Source of the DNA: Candidatus Schekmanbacteria bacterium RIFCSPLOWO2_02_FULL_38_14
GTDB lineage: Bacteria; Schekmanbacteria; GWA2-38-11
Assembly: GCA_001790855.1 (NCBI GenBank)
Contig: MGDH01000021.1
Coordinates: 18,581-82,580 of the forward strand
Length of the DNA stretch: 64,000 nucleotides
Reading direction: 5' to 3'
A program made the position numbers and the translations under genes. The notes beneath the pieces are model-generated. The model ran no database searches. It was not told the origin of the DNA and worked only from the letters and a program-made list of their open reading frames with translations. Below are positions 27,278 through 37,155 of the stretch, piece after piece; the first letter of the stretch is position 1; every line of letters starts with the position of its first letter.

Positions 27278-28363
27278 CTATTCACCACTTTTTTTATTAA
27301 TAACTTTTTTCAGGGCTGTCAAGAATTTACGGTTTTCTTCAGGAGTTCCAACTGTTACCCTAAGACAGTTGTTCAACGATTGATTCCCTGTAAAACATCT
27401 TACAGCGATATCCTCTTTTATCAGTTTGTTATAGACCGTGGAATTATCGTTTTTTGTTTTAAAAAGAATAAAGTTTGCATCTGATGGATATGGCAGAATA
27501 CCGTTATTTTTTTTCATTTCCATAAAGAGAAAGTCTCTTTCTGCTATTGTTGTTCTGATCTGTTTGTTTAAAAGGGAGAAATTATCGAGAAATATTTTTG
27601 CTGCTGCCTGAGTAAAACTGTTTAAGTTATAGGGGAGTCTTACTTTTTCAAGAGTCTCTATCACATCTCTGTTTGCCAGAGCCATTCCTATTCTCAAACT
27701 GCTCATTCCTATTTTTGAAAGAGTTTTGAGAATAATCAGGTTTTTATATTTTTTTATATGCGAGAGAAAACTTCTGTCAGAAAAATCAGAATAAGCCTCA
27801 TCAATCACAACAATTGAGCTGGAGTCTTTAAGTATTTCAAATATAGCTTTGCCTGAAAAACATTTCCCTGTTGGGTTATTTGGATAACTTAGAAATATAA
27901 TTTTGGTGCCTTTAGCGGACAGTTTCTTCTTAAAAGCCCTGATATCAATATCAAATTCTTTTGTTAATGGAATTTCAACAGGTTTTTGTCCATGGCTTAT
28001 TGAAATTATTTTATACATTGCAAATGTTGGAACCGGGAAGAGCACTTTCCCTCCGGAGTTTCCGAAGGCTGAAATTATATATGATATAATCTCATCTGAG
28101 CCGTTGCCAAGAAGGATAGAATTAACAGGGGTATTTAATTTTTTCGAAATGGCTTTTTTCAGCTCTGCAGCTGAAGGGTCAGGATATCTGTTAAAAGAGA
28201 GAAAAGAAGCTTCTTTAATCACCAGTTTCCTGATTTTTGACGGAACAGGAAAAGGGCTTTCGTTAGCATCCAATCTTATTCTGCAGTTTGGAACAGAGGC
28301 TTGATAGGCTTTTAAGTTTTTAAGCTCGGGCTTTATGAATTTTTGAAGGTTGAATCTGATAAT
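27278..28363 (-). CDS. hisC: Histidinol-phosphate aminotransferase, probable AUU start
   Basis: A fold-type I PLP aminotransferase that makes L-histidinol phosphate. Visible motifs: RLDANESPFPVPSK, LLGNGSDEI, FLSYPNNPTGK, VVIDEAYSDF, and the PLP lysine in LKTLSKIGMSSLRIG. The first conventional start (TTG, 28273) would cut inside the conserved RLDANES block and give only 331 residues. The frame stays open upstream and encodes the typical HisC N-terminus (FIKPELKNLKAYQAS). No ATG, GTG or TTG is available before the stop at 28385-28387. An ATT at 28361-28363, six bases after AGGG, gives 361 residues, the normal family length. Confidence 0.85.
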   Translation of the reverse strand: MIRFNLQKFIKPELKNLKAYQASVPNCRIRLDANESPFPVPSKIRKLVIKEASFLSFNRYPDPSAAELKKAISKKLNTPVNSILLGNGSDEIISYIISAFGNSGGKVLFPVPTFAMYKIISISHGQKPVEIPLTKEFDIDIRAFKKKLSAKGTKIIFLSYPNNPTGKCFSGKAIFEILKDSSSIVVIDEAYSDFSDRSFLSHIKKYKNLIILKTLSKIGMSSLRIGMALANRDVIETLEKVRLPYNLNSFTQAAAKIFLDNFSLLNKQIRTTIAERDFLFMEMKKNNGILPYPSDANFILFKTKNDNSTVYNKLIKEDIAVRCFTGNQSLNNCLRVTVGTPEENRKFLTALKKVINKKSGE

Positions 28364-28552
28364 ATTTTTCCCTGTTACGCTTTTCTAAATTCTGTTATAA
28401 TTCTTATTTTTATTAAAAACATGCAGTTTGTCAAATAAATTGTTATTAACCCGAAGAATCTGAACTGTTTTTTCTTTTTATCTTGTTTTGAAGGAATCAA
28501 TCTGATAAATCTATTATTTAATCAATGAAATTGCTTCAGGAGAAAGAGATTT

Positions 28553-29206
28553 ATGGAGATAATAAAGGCTTTTATTGAGATGGTTCTGCATCTTGACAAG
28601 CATCTTTTTGATTTAGTCAGTCAATATGGAACATGGACTTATGCAATTTTGTTCTTAATTATTTTTTGTGAAACAGGACTTGTGGTAACACCACTTCTTC
28701 CTGGAGATTCGCTTCTCTTTGCCGCAGGCGCAATAGCCGCACTCGGAGCACTCAGATGCGATGTTCTTTTTATAATTCTCAGCATTGCGGCAATAGCAGG
28801 AGATACCGTGAATTACTGGATTGGGCATTTAATTGGTCCAAGCGTTTTTCATAAGGAGAACTCTCGTATTTTTAAAAAAGAGTATCTTGAAAAAACCCAT
28901 AATTTTTATGAAAAGTACGGTAGCAAGACCATAATATTGGCAAGGTTTGTTCCGATTGTCCGTACCTTTGCACCTTTTGTTGCCGGTATTGGAAGCATGA
29001 CTTACGGGCGTTTCATCAATTACAATATCATTGGAGGAGTTGCCTGGATTGCAGTTTTTATCTTTGGTGGTTATTATTTTGGAAATATTCCTATCATAAA
29101 AAGAAATTTTACGATTGTAATTCTGGCAATCATAGTTATTTCAATTATGCCTGGAGTGATTGAATATTTGCGCCACAGATACAGATCATCAAAAGTTCCA
29201 AATTAA
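28553..29206 (+). CDS. DedA-family membrane protein
   Basis: 217 residues with the DedA (SNARE-associated) signature: [20 protein letters not shown], then [20 protein letters not shown], then [16 protein letters not shown]. There are about five hydrophobic segments. DedA proteins are now viewed as lipid scramblases, such as UptA/DedA homologues that recycle undecaprenyl phosphate. A clear ribosome binding site (AGGAGAAAGAG) precedes the ATG. Given the polyprenyl-phosphate-dependent glycosyltransferases around it, a role in lipid-carrier recycling is plausible. Confidence 0.9.
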   Translation: MEIIKAFIEMVLHLDKHLFDLVSQYGTWTYAILFLIIFCETGLVVTPLLPGDSLLFAAGAIAALGALRCDVLFIILSIAAIAGDTVNYWIGHLIGPSVFHKENSRIFKKEYLEKTHNFYEKYGSKTIILARFVPIVRTFAPFVAGIGSMTYGRFINYNIIGGVAWIAVFIFGGYYFGNIPIIKRNFTIVILAIIVISIMPGVIEYLRHRYRSSKVPN

Positions 29207-29789
29207 AACAATCCCAGAATTTTTGATGAGCATACCATTGAAAAATAAAATATTTTTTCTCAAAGATGATGGAAGGGTCTCTCAAATCTTAGAAGATACA
29301 GTTAGTCTTGCTGAAGATTTAGGTGTGGATTCTCTTACTTTCCAGCATTCCATGTTCAGCAATGAAGAGGTGAGAAAAGAATATGTCGATGGTGTTGAAG
29401 CTGACAGGGTTAACCAGATAAATATCCTCGGTTTCACTTATAAGGGTGGAATAAATACAGATTCCATGATTAGACAGATTAGGAACATTCAAAAAAGGAA
29501 GTTAAAAATACCCGTAGGTTTTTACCCGAGCATAAAAGTAGATGAAATCAAGTTCTGTTATAATGATTTTAATTATGAGTTCAGAGACAGATGTTTATCA
29601 GCATGGAGGAAAGCTGTTATTACTCCAAAAGGGGATATAGGTCCCTGTGTCAACCATCTATTAGACAATATAGGAAATAAGAGCTTTAATGAAATTTGGA
29701 ACAGCAAGAGATATAAAGGATTCAGAAAGGAACTGAAAACAAGGGGATTGATGCCATCTTGTCTTAGATGCTGCCTCAGGGAATATTAA
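29207..29789 (+). pseudogene. 5'-truncated radical SAM/SPASM protein
   Basis: The frame is open from within the DedA gene (29160), with a possible start ATG at 29226. The C-terminus is a SPASM-type domain: FRDRCLSAWRKAVITPKGDI, GPCVNHLLDNIGN, FNEIWNS, and SCLRCCLREY. The N-terminal radical SAM half with its CxxxCxxC cluster site is absent, so no SAM chemistry is possible. It abuts the DedA stop, which suggests a deletion joined the two. If translated from 29226 it would make a 187-residue Fe-S protein; I regard it as a remnant. Confidence 0.65.
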
Positions 29790-29833
29790 AAAATCATAAT
29801 TTAGGAATCATAAATTAGTATTAATGGTGAAAA

Positions 29834-31645
29834 ATGAAGCAAGATTTGAAAGTTAATATAAATTATCAGATCTTCAGTTTAGTTGTTGCTGTTGTGGCTC
29901 TTATCATTTTCATTAAAATCTCTTTCCTGCCAATTGATTCATTTTTATTGAGAAGAACAAACGAGGTTATTTTTTTAACAGGGATTTTTTTTATTTCAGT
30001 CTTTTTGTCAACAATTTTAAGGTATCAGTTGAGAAAAGCTACAAGGTTTTTAATGGAGATTAGTTATCTGAAGTATATATGTATGATAGGCTTTCTTGTT
30101 TTCCTTATTTCATCATTCTTTTCAGTCTTTGTTCTTCAAGGAATTCCCCACATTCAGGATGAAACAGTCTATCTTTTTCAGGCAAAAGTGTTTGCAATGG
30201 GAAAACTATATGCTATTCCCAACAAACTTGGAGAGTTCTTCGATTATGAGTTTATAATAAACGAAGGAGGAAAATGGTATGGAAAATATTTTTTTGGCTT
30301 CCCTCTATTGCTTTCTCTTGGTGTAATTTTAGGCTATCCATTGATAATAAATCCATTAATTGGAGGCATTTCAATAATTTTTATATCCCTTTTCGGGAGA
30401 GAATTTTTAGGAAAAGAAACAGAAAGATTTTTGCCATTACTTTGCCTTTTATCTCCTTTCTATCTTTTTATGTGTGCAACACATCTTTCTCATCCGAGCG
30501 CACTGCTATTCTCAAGTATTTTTATAATCTATTTTTTAGAATCAATTAAAAAACATTCGTGGAAATACTCTTTTCTTTCAGGAGCAGCCTTAGGATTTAA
30601 CTTTAACATAAGACCTTATGATTCTGTCTTGATAGCGGCACCGTTTTTTATCTACGGAATTTATCATTTAATGAAAAAAGAAATAAAATTGAAACAGGTT
30701 GTTTTTTTTATTGCATCTTTTCTTTTTTTCTTCATGCTTTTTTTGCTTTATAATTTTACTCTGACAGGAGATGCTTTTCAGACTCCGTTCAATAAATATT
30801 GCCCTACTGACCGTCTCGGGTTTGGCAAGGAAATCGGACTTCCATATTTAAAGGAGTACGGGCATACTTTTTGGGATGGTCTTGATAATACAAGAAAAAA
30901 TTTAAAGCTTATTAGCGAGGGGTTGCTTGGCTGGCCGATTTTAACATTCTTTTTAATAATTGTTCCTTTTCTGTTCAAGTCTAAAAACAAGTGGGACTGG
31001 ATATCTCTCTCGTCCTTTTCTGCAGTAGTATTCGGGTATATTTTCTATTATTTTGATGGAATCGCTTTTGGAGCAAGGTATTATTTTATAACATTACCAA
31101 TGCTTCTTGTTCTTACAATCAGAGGGATAACCTTTATTGATGAGCCAATCAAAAAACTGACCCAGAAATATTTTAAATTATCACCTTTTTCTGCTGAAAA
31201 TGTATTGCCAATCATTATCTTTTTTTTAATTTCAAGAAACATAATTTTTTATATTCCAGAAAGAATTGCTGAGTACGGAAACAGATACTGGAATATAGAT
31301 AAGGTATTAGAACAAGAAGTAAAAAAGAGCAGTATCCATAATGCGGTAATATTTATAAAATCAGGAAATTTCAGAAAAGGGGAAGCTGCACCAAATTACT
31401 ATGGAGCAGGTTTCATGTTGAATTCTCCGCAGCTTGATACTGATATAATTTATGCAAGAGATTTGGGTGATGAAAAGAATGAAAAATTAATGAGAGAGTT
31501 CAGTAAAAGAAAATATTTCAGATTTATATATGGTAAATCATTAATAACTTCTGAAAGAAATTATATTGTAAACTTATCACCTGTCATTTATGAATTGCCA
31601 AAACCAGAGATTGGTTCAAAAAACCTTTTTGAATATTTCCCTTAA
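29834..31645 (+). CDS. GT39-like polytopic membrane glycosyltransferase
   Basis: 603 residues with about eleven membrane segments. The first extracytoplasmic loop has the acidic pair expected for this superfamily (GIPHIQDETVYLFQAKVFA), followed by GGKWYGKYFFGFPLLLSLG and THLSHPSALLFS. The soluble C-terminal ~120 residues are unlike known domains that I recognise. Substrates are unknown; family members use polyprenyl-linked sugars outside the cytoplasmic membrane. It lies 44 bp after the SPASM remnant and is convergent with a truncated glycosyltransferase fragment. Confidence 0.68.
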   Translation: MKQDLKVNINYQIFSLVVAVVALIIFIKISFLPIDSFLLRRTNEVIFLTGIFFISVFLSTILRYQLRKATRFLMEISYLKYICMIGFLVFLISSFFSVFVLQGIPHIQDETVYLFQAKVFAMGKLYAIPNKLGEFFDYEFIINEGGKWYGKYFFGFPLLLSLGVILGYPLIINPLIGGISIIFISLFGREFLGKETERFLPLLCLLSPFYLFMCATHLSHPSALLFSSIFIIYFLESIKKHSWKYSFLSGAALGFNFNIRPYDSVLIAAPFFIYGIYHLMKKEIKLKQVVFFIASFLFFFMLFLLYNFTLTGDAFQTPFNKYCPTDRLGFGKEIGLPYLKEYGHTFWDGLDNTRKNLKLISEGLLGWPILTFFLIIVPFLFKSKNKWDWISLSSFSAVVFGYIFYYFDGIAFGARYYFITLPMLLVLTIRGITFIDEPIKKLTQKYFKLSPFSAENVLPIIIFFLISRNIIFYIPERIAEYGNRYWNIDKVLEQEVKKSSIHNAVIFIKSGNFRKGEAAPNYYGAGFMLNSPQLDTDIIYARDLGDEKNEKLMREFSKRKYFRFIYGKSLITSERNYIVNLSPVIYELPKPEIGSKNLFEYFP

Positions 31646-31648
31646 CGT

Positions 31649-32095
31649 TTAATTATTTCCTGATATAAACTGTGGCATAAGTTCTGAGTAATTAGAAAGA
31701 AGGTAATCTATTTTATTGTTAAAGTTTACTGCAACATTAAAAAAGCTTGTTGAGCTTTCTTCAGTGATTCTAAAACTCAGAAAGAGTATTCCTTCCTTAT
31801 ATAAAAAAGCAATACTCATCAAAAACAGGAAACTTAACAATACCAATGTTGTAAGGGTTAACAGCTCTTTTTTCAGTGAAAGAATATTTTTATAGACTGA
31901 AAAGAGATAGTAGACAAATGAAAGATAAATCAGGAAAACAAAAAATGGAAACCATAGCTTACTATAAGTTCCAAGTGGAGAATATTTCCAGTTCCATTCT
32001 TCAGGACCAGTGAGCAAAGGAGAAAAGTTATATGAAATAAGCAGTAGTAAAATTAATGTTAAAGAGGAAGAAAAAAAACAGGAAAAACCGTTCAC
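31649..32095 (-). pseudogene. N-terminal fragment of a membrane glycosyltransferase, or small membrane protein
   Basis: 148 residues with three hydrophobic segments and the text LLTGPEEWNWKYSPLG, then SFRITEESSTSFFNVAVNFN and LLSNYSELMPQF. The segment looks like the beginning of a larger polytopic glycosyltransferase, where a longer luminal domain would follow. Here the frame ends after FISGNN, 3 bp from the convergent GT39-like gene. I favour a 3'-truncated gene; an independent small membrane protein cannot be excluded. Confidence 0.5.
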
Positions 32096-32308
32096 CTTTT
32101 ATTTTATCTGAATTTTTTTCCATGAAATATCCTGTAAGTTTTTATCAGGTAGACTGTGTTCCTGTCAATGATTTAGACTCAGATATTGTTCTGTCATGAT
32201 ATTTTTGTTTGAACTAAAAAAGAATATCTGATATTAATATTTTCTGTTGAATATGTTTATCAGAAATTTAAACTTGAAACTGAATATTGTTATTAAGGAG
32301 GTTTTTAA

Positions 32309-33772
32309 ATGCAAAAATTTCACAAATTCTGTTTAAAAATATTTATTGTATTTATAATTTTTTATCTTCAGGGTTGTAGCAAAGGTTGCAGAAGCGGAGA
32401 AGATAACAAACTTAAAGAAGTTGGAAAACTAATCCAAAAAAGCGAACTAAAAGAGGCTTCTAAAATTTTATATGAGATAATAAAAAATAACCCTAAAAGT
32501 GACAAGGCTTATGAAATGAGAATAAAACTCTATTCTCAGCTTAAAAGAGATGGAGATCTCCTTGATGATTATGACAAAATTGCAGAAATAAGAGGGGCTG
32601 AGCAGCTCCCTCTGCTGAAAGAAATCTGCCTTGGTTTTATAAGGACTTCTTTTGATAATGATGACGTAGATGTTAAAATAGATACTGTTAAAGCTGTTAC
32701 AGATTTAAATGAGAGTTTTTTTATTCCTGATTTGCAAAAATTGATTGGTGATGAAGATTATGATGTAAGGGATGAAGCAGCATCAGCATTAAAGAAGTTT
32801 AATGTATTACCCTCTCAAGCCAGATTGAATGAAATGTTTAACAGCAGCAATGAATGGAACAGGAAATATGCTGTAAAGGTATGGGGTGAAGACAAAAATG
32901 TTTCCTCTATACCTGAATTTAAAAAAGCACTTTATGATAGTGATATTACTGTCAAAATTGAAGCAATTAAAGCCTTGGGGAAAAAGGGTGATAAATCTGC
33001 GATATTGGAGTTGAAACGGTTATTAAATGCAGATGAACCTGAAATAAAACTTTATGCTGCTGAAGGTTTGGTTAAGCTTGGGGAAGTTTCTGCATATAAA
33101 GAATTATTTGGAGCTTTGGATGAAGATGATTATGATATAAGAATTCTGGCAATAAAAATTCTTGGAGAAACAGGAGGGGTAGATGTTACAAAAAGACTTA
33201 GAAGCGTTTTGGAAGAAGATGATGAAATCGTGAGAAAAGAGGCTATAGACACCATAGCAAAGCTAGGGGACAAAAAGGTTATTCCTGCGCTTCTTAAATT
33301 TACAAAAGATGATGATTATGATGTCAGAATATCAGCATTTCTTGCTTTGTATAAACTTGGGGAACCATCTGTTGTTGAAAGGCTTAAAAATGGTTTGAAT
33401 AATGATGATTTTGAAATCAGGAGCTCTGCTGTTTCGGTTATTGGAGAAATAGGGAGTAAAGCAATAACGCTGGATGAGCTGATTAAAATCAGACAACTTT
33501 TACAGGATAATGATCCTGAGGTCAGAATCGCAGCAGTACATTCCTTAGGACTGATAGGGAGTAAGGAAGATGTTAAGGAATTCAGAAAGGCTTTAAAGGA
33601 TGAGGATGACGAGGTGAAGCTTGAGGCAGTTATTGCCTTAGGTAAGATTGGAGATGGTCAGGTTATAAAGGAGTTAAGGGATATATTGAGGAAAAAGATA
33701 ATGAGCCCTGACTTCAAAATCCAGACAGCTCTTGCCTTAGGGAAAATAATTAAAGCCGCAGGAATTCATTAA
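32309..33772 (+). CDS. HEAT-repeat lipoprotein
   Basis: 487 residues. A type II signal peptide ends in the lipobox LQGC (Cys near residue 23). A short TPR-like region (residues 30-90) is followed by about ten HEAT/PBS-lyase-type repeats of ~31 residues with the recurring pattern DDYDVRxxAxxALxxxG, as in DEDYDVRDEAASALKKF and DNDPEVRIAAVHSLGLIG. Such solenoids bind proteins; it should be anchored to a membrane facing the periplasm. A strong AAGGAGG site precedes the ATG. It seems to be a single-gene unit. Confidence 0.85.
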   Translation: MQKFHKFCLKIFIVFIIFYLQGCSKGCRSGEDNKLKEVGKLIQKSELKEASKILYEIIKNNPKSDKAYEMRIKLYSQLKRDGDLLDDYDKIAEIRGAEQLPLLKEICLGFIRTSFDNDDVDVKIDTVKAVTDLNESFFIPDLQKLIGDEDYDVRDEAASALKKFNVLPSQARLNEMFNSSNEWNRKYAVKVWGEDKNVSSIPEFKKALYDSDITVKIEAIKALGKKGDKSAILELKRLLNADEPEIKLYAAEGLVKLGEVSAYKELFGALDEDDYDIRILAIKILGETGGVDVTKRLRSVLEEDDEIVRKEAIDTIAKLGDKKVIPALLKFTKDDDYDVRISAFLALYKLGEPSVVERLKNGLNNDDFEIRSSAVSVIGEIGSKAITLDELIKIRQLLQDNDPEVRIAAVHSLGLIGSKEDVKEFRKALKDEDDEVKLEAVIALGKIGDGQVIKELRDILRKKIMSPDFKIQTALALGKIIKAAGIH

Positions 33773-34184
33773 TTTTAGCACTGTCAACTTAACTGGGTCT
33801 GATTTTTCTTTGAGAAAAAGCTAACCAGTGTAAGTTGTCAATATTAACATCAGCAAATTCTATAGGAGCCTTACCGTTCCTATGAGATTCTCTGTAACAT
33901 TGTTATCCCTTACAAAAAAAGGGATTATGGAAACGGGCAGTTAAAAGATCAAAGTATCTTTCTAATGAGTTTATAACTCTTTTATGGTAAGGGGCTTTAA
34001 ATAGGTTTCTGGGTAATAAGAGTTTCTTGATTTCCTTTTATTTACCAATTATTTTTTCAGGTTGTTTAAAAACAAGATAAAATTAAAATCAACACTAAAG
34101 GATAAGACTGCATTAACTGATGTTTTTTATTTCACAGCCACTGGCGTTCAACTGAACTCACTTTAGTCTGCGAAGAGGTTTCTT
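33773..34184. other. 412-bp gene-free region before larC
   Basis: No open frame with recognisable coding is present. An imperfect inverted repeat runs from TGTCAACTTAACTGG (from 33782) to CCAGTGTAAGTTGTCA (ending near 33840). A smaller stem pairs ATAGGA with TCCTAT near 33860-33885. The rest is AT-rich and presumably contains the larC promoter. I see no riboswitch. Confidence 0.4.
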
Positions 34185-35375
34185 ATGAAAATTGCTTTTT
34201 TTGACTGTTTTTCCGGCATAAGCGGAGACATGGCTGTAGGGGCCCTTATAGATTTAGGGCTTGATTTTGAATATTTAAAAAAGGAATTAAGGAAATTACA
34301 GATTACAGATTACAGATTACAGATTACAAAAGTAAGAAGAAGTGGCATAAGGGGAATAAAGTTTAATGTTGATGTCAATCTTCATAAACAGCATCACAGG
34401 GATTTAGAAGAGATAAATGGAATCATAAATAAAAGCAAATTAAATGATGAAGTAAAAAGTTTAAGCAAAGCCATCTTTTATAAAATTGCAAAGGCTGAAG
34501 CAAAAGTCCACGGAGTAAAAGTCAAGAATGTACATTTTCATGAGATAGGCGCAGTTGATTCAATAATTGATATTGTAGCTTTTTCAATTGGATTAAATTA
34601 TTTAAAAATTGATAAGGTCATAAGCTCTCCCATAAATGTTGGGGAAGGGTTTGTTAAAACAGAACACGGACTTCTCCCTATGCCAGCCCCTGCAACTGCT
34701 GAAATTTTAAAAGGCATACCATTTTACAGCAATGGTACAAAAATGGAGTTAGCAACTCCAACAGGCGCAGCCATTATTGCAACAGTCGCTGAGGGCTTTA
34801 TGAACTTACCAGCAATTATGGCAGAAAAAATCGGATACGGAGCAGGCTCAAGAGAAATCAACGGGACTCCAAACCTTTTAAGAATATTTCTTGCTCAGGA
34901 AAACAGGAGAAACTCTTCCGGCTATGACAACGATATGATAACTGTCATTGAAACAAACATTGACGACCTCCCCTCTCAGGTCTATGAAGAGTTAATGGAA
35001 AATGTTCTTGAAGCCGGAGCCCTTGACATATTCCTGACTCCTATCATAATGAAAAAAAACAGACCTGCAGTTAAAGTCTCAATTCTTACAGAAAAGGAAA
35101 AGGCATTAAGAGTCTGCGATATCTTATTTAAAGAGACCAGCACGTTTGGAATCAGGACTTATGAAGCCTTCAGATATAAACTTGAAAGAGAAGGGAAAAA
35201 AATAAAGACAAGCCTTGGCAATGTTGAAATCAAATCAGGGAAAATCGGTGGAAAAATATTTAAGGTAGCACCTGAATATGAAAACATTAAAAAGATTTCA
35301 AGAGACAAGGGAATACCTCTCCTGAAAGTATTGAAAAAAGTTGAGGCAGAAATTAATAAAAGATTCAAGCTGTAA
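34185..35375 (+). CDS. larC: LarC-like nickel-pincer cofactor biosynthesis protein
   Basis: 396 residues of the TIGR00299/LarC family: MKIAFFDCFSGISGDMAVGA at the N-terminus, VHFHEIGAVDSIIDIV, then ELATPTGAAIIATVAEGF and IETNIDDLPSQVYEELME. LarC inserts nickel into the pyridinium-dithiolate cofactor of lactate racemase and relatives. No larA, larB or larE is in the window, so the gene is an orphan here. An array of the heptamer ATTACAG (34295-34328) inserts LQITDYRLQIT near residue 40. Confidence 0.88.
   Translation: MKIAFFDCFSGISGDMAVGALIDLGLDFEYLKKELRKLQITDYRLQITKVRRSGIRGIKFNVDVNLHKQHHRDLEEINGIINKSKLNDEVKSLSKAIFYKIAKAEAKVHGVKVKNVHFHEIGAVDSIIDIVAFSIGLNYLKIDKVISSPINVGEGFVKTEHGLLPMPAPATAEILKGIPFYSNGTKMELATPTGAAIIATVAEGFMNLPAIMAEKIGYGAGSREINGTPNLLRIFLAQENRRNSSGYDNDMITVIETNIDDLPSQVYEELMENVLEAGALDIFLTPIIMKKNRPAVKVSILTEKEKALRVCDILFKETSTFGIRTYEAFRYKLEREGKKIKTSLGNVEIKSGKIGGKIFKVAPEYENIKKISRDKGIPLLKVLKKVEAEINKRFKL
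34295..34328 (+). repeat. Heptanucleotide tandem repeat inside larC
   Basis: Four complete copies of ATTACAG plus ATTACA (34 bp). As seven is not a multiple of three, gain or loss of one unit would shift the reading frame of larC. Confidence 0.9.
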
Positions 35376-35407
35376 GCTGTTTAAAAATTTGTGGTTTGAG
35401 AATCGGA

Positions 35408-37132
35408 CTATTTCGGGTTTGGTGGCATAATTTCATTAAGCTTCTTCTTTGCTCCTGCATTTTTACTGTCAATCTCAAGGGATTTCTTCCATTCAGAAAT
35501 TGCCATCTCTTTCTGATTAAGCTTTATGTATATATCACCCATATGTTCTCTTATTGTCGGGTCATTAGGAGAGAATTTTATGGCTTCAAGAATCTTTTCT
35601 CTTGCAAGTTTAATTTCACCTTTTTTAAAATATGCCCACCCCAGGCTGTCAAGAAAGAACCCATTTTCAGGCTCAATTTCAAGTGCTTTTTTAACAAGTT
35701 CTACTGCTTCATCAAGGTTAATACCTTTATCAGCAAAAAGATAACCAAGATAGTTATAAGCATTTGCATGTTTGTTGTCTGTTTTTATAGCCTCTCTCAA
35801 TTCTTTTACAGTATTATCCGTATCACCAAGTTTGTCATAGGCTGTAGCCAGATTAAAGTAATAATCAGCATTTCCGGGATCAAGCTCGATGGCTTTTTTA
35901 AAAGAATCAACAGCCTTATCATATTTCTCGCTCTTGTAGAGAGCAAGTCCTTTATAAAAATAAAGTCTTGAATTCTGTGGTTCTATTTCCAAAGCCTTAT
36001 CAATTGGCTCTATTGATTTTTCATTAAGATTCATACTTTGGTAAATAAAGCTCTGATGCACTCTTGCAACCACTGAGTATGGGTCAATTTCCAAAAGATT
36101 ATTAGTCTCTTCCATAGCTTTATCATATTGTTTAAGATCTTCAAGCGTCATAATCACATAAACAATTGTCTGCATATCTTTTGAATTATATTTTAAAAAT
36201 TCCCTGAAAGAAGTCAGAGCATTTTCAAACTCTTTTTTTTCAAAATAAATTACTCCTATCTGGTAATGACTGGACGGGTCATTTGGATATATTTTTTTCA
36301 GATTGAGGAACTGTCCTAATGCCTCATCAAACATATTCTGCTCTATATACAGCTCTGCAAGGTTTTTAATTCCTGCATCATTTTCCGGATTAAGCTCAAT
36401 AAACTTCTTGAAAAACTCCTCAGCTTCCTCAAATTTTTTTTTCTCACTATAAAGATTCGCAAGATTATAAAGAGCTGAATCCATCTGAGGGTTTATTTCA
36501 ATTGCTTTTTTAAAGGCTTCTACTGCATCGTCGTATCTGTCCAGATTAGCATAAGCCTGACCCAAATAAAAATAACCTATTAGTATACCGGAATTCACAG
36601 AAATTAACCTTTTATATATTCTAACAGATTCTTCGAAATCTTTTTTACCGTTATATATTGAACCCAAAAGCAGATAGGCTTCAATAGTTGATGGCTCAAT
36701 TTCTATAATTTTTCTGTAAGCCTCTTCTGCCTTTGAAATATTGCCCGATTTTCCGAAAATCTCACCAATGATATAGTATATTTGCGGAAACTGAGGATTT
36801 AATTTCATTGCTTCGTTTGCGTGCTTCTCAGCTTCTTTAAAATTTCCTGTATTGTAGTATAATGCGGCAAGATTGGCGTGCAGGTACGAAGAAGAGGAAT
36901 CAGCTTCTGTTGCCTTTAATGCTTCGTCAATAGCCTCAATTAAATCTCCTTTAAACCTGCTGGTTTCAGATAAAAGAAAATGGTAGATTGCCTGTGACTT
37001 AGTTTCAGTTGCTTTCTTAGAAAAGTAAGAATCCGGTTCTCCGACGGAATCAACCCCGCCTTCAGCATTTTTAAAAACAAAAGCAAGATTAAAAAGTGCA
37101 GTAATAAGAATAAATATTATAAGTTTTTTCAA
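35408..37132 (-). CDS. Exported TPR-repeat protein
   Basis: 574 residues. The N-terminal hydrophobic stretch (KLIIFILITALFNLAFVF) is a signal peptide or anchor without lipobox. The remainder is about fourteen tetratricopeptide repeats with the usual W/Y-G-A-F-A-P pattern, for example YFYLGQAYANLDRYDDAVEA and NAYNYLGYLFADKGINLDEA. TPR solenoids mediate protein contacts; the client is unknown. It is 24 bp upstream-adjacent to tatC on the same strand and convergent with larC. Confidence 0.85.
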   Translation of the reverse strand: MKKLIIFILITALFNLAFVFKNAEGGVDSVGEPDSYFSKKATETKSQAIYHFLLSETSRFKGDLIEAIDEALKATEADSSSSYLHANLAALYYNTGNFKEAEKHANEAMKLNPQFPQIYYIIGEIFGKSGNISKAEEAYRKIIEIEPSTIEAYLLLGSIYNGKKDFEESVRIYKRLISVNSGILIGYFYLGQAYANLDRYDDAVEAFKKAIEINPQMDSALYNLANLYSEKKKFEEAEEFFKKFIELNPENDAGIKNLAELYIEQNMFDEALGQFLNLKKIYPNDPSSHYQIGVIYFEKKEFENALTSFREFLKYNSKDMQTIVYVIMTLEDLKQYDKAMEETNNLLEIDPYSVVARVHQSFIYQSMNLNEKSIEPIDKALEIEPQNSRLYFYKGLALYKSEKYDKAVDSFKKAIELDPGNADYYFNLATAYDKLGDTDNTVKELREAIKTDNKHANAYNYLGYLFADKGINLDEAVELVKKALEIEPENGFFLDSLGWAYFKKGEIKLAREKILEAIKFSPNDPTIREHMGDIYIKLNQKEMAISEWKKSLEIDSKNAGAKKKLNEIMPPNPK

Positions 37133-37155
37133 TATTTTCCCCTGTTTGAAATTTG

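Noticed and set aside
34295-34328. CRISPR-like array
   Set aside because: The heptamer copies are contiguous without spacers, and no cas gene lies in the window.
35396-35971. 191-codon plus-strand frame
   Set aside because: Antisense to the TPR gene; the composition is that of a mirrored repeat protein.
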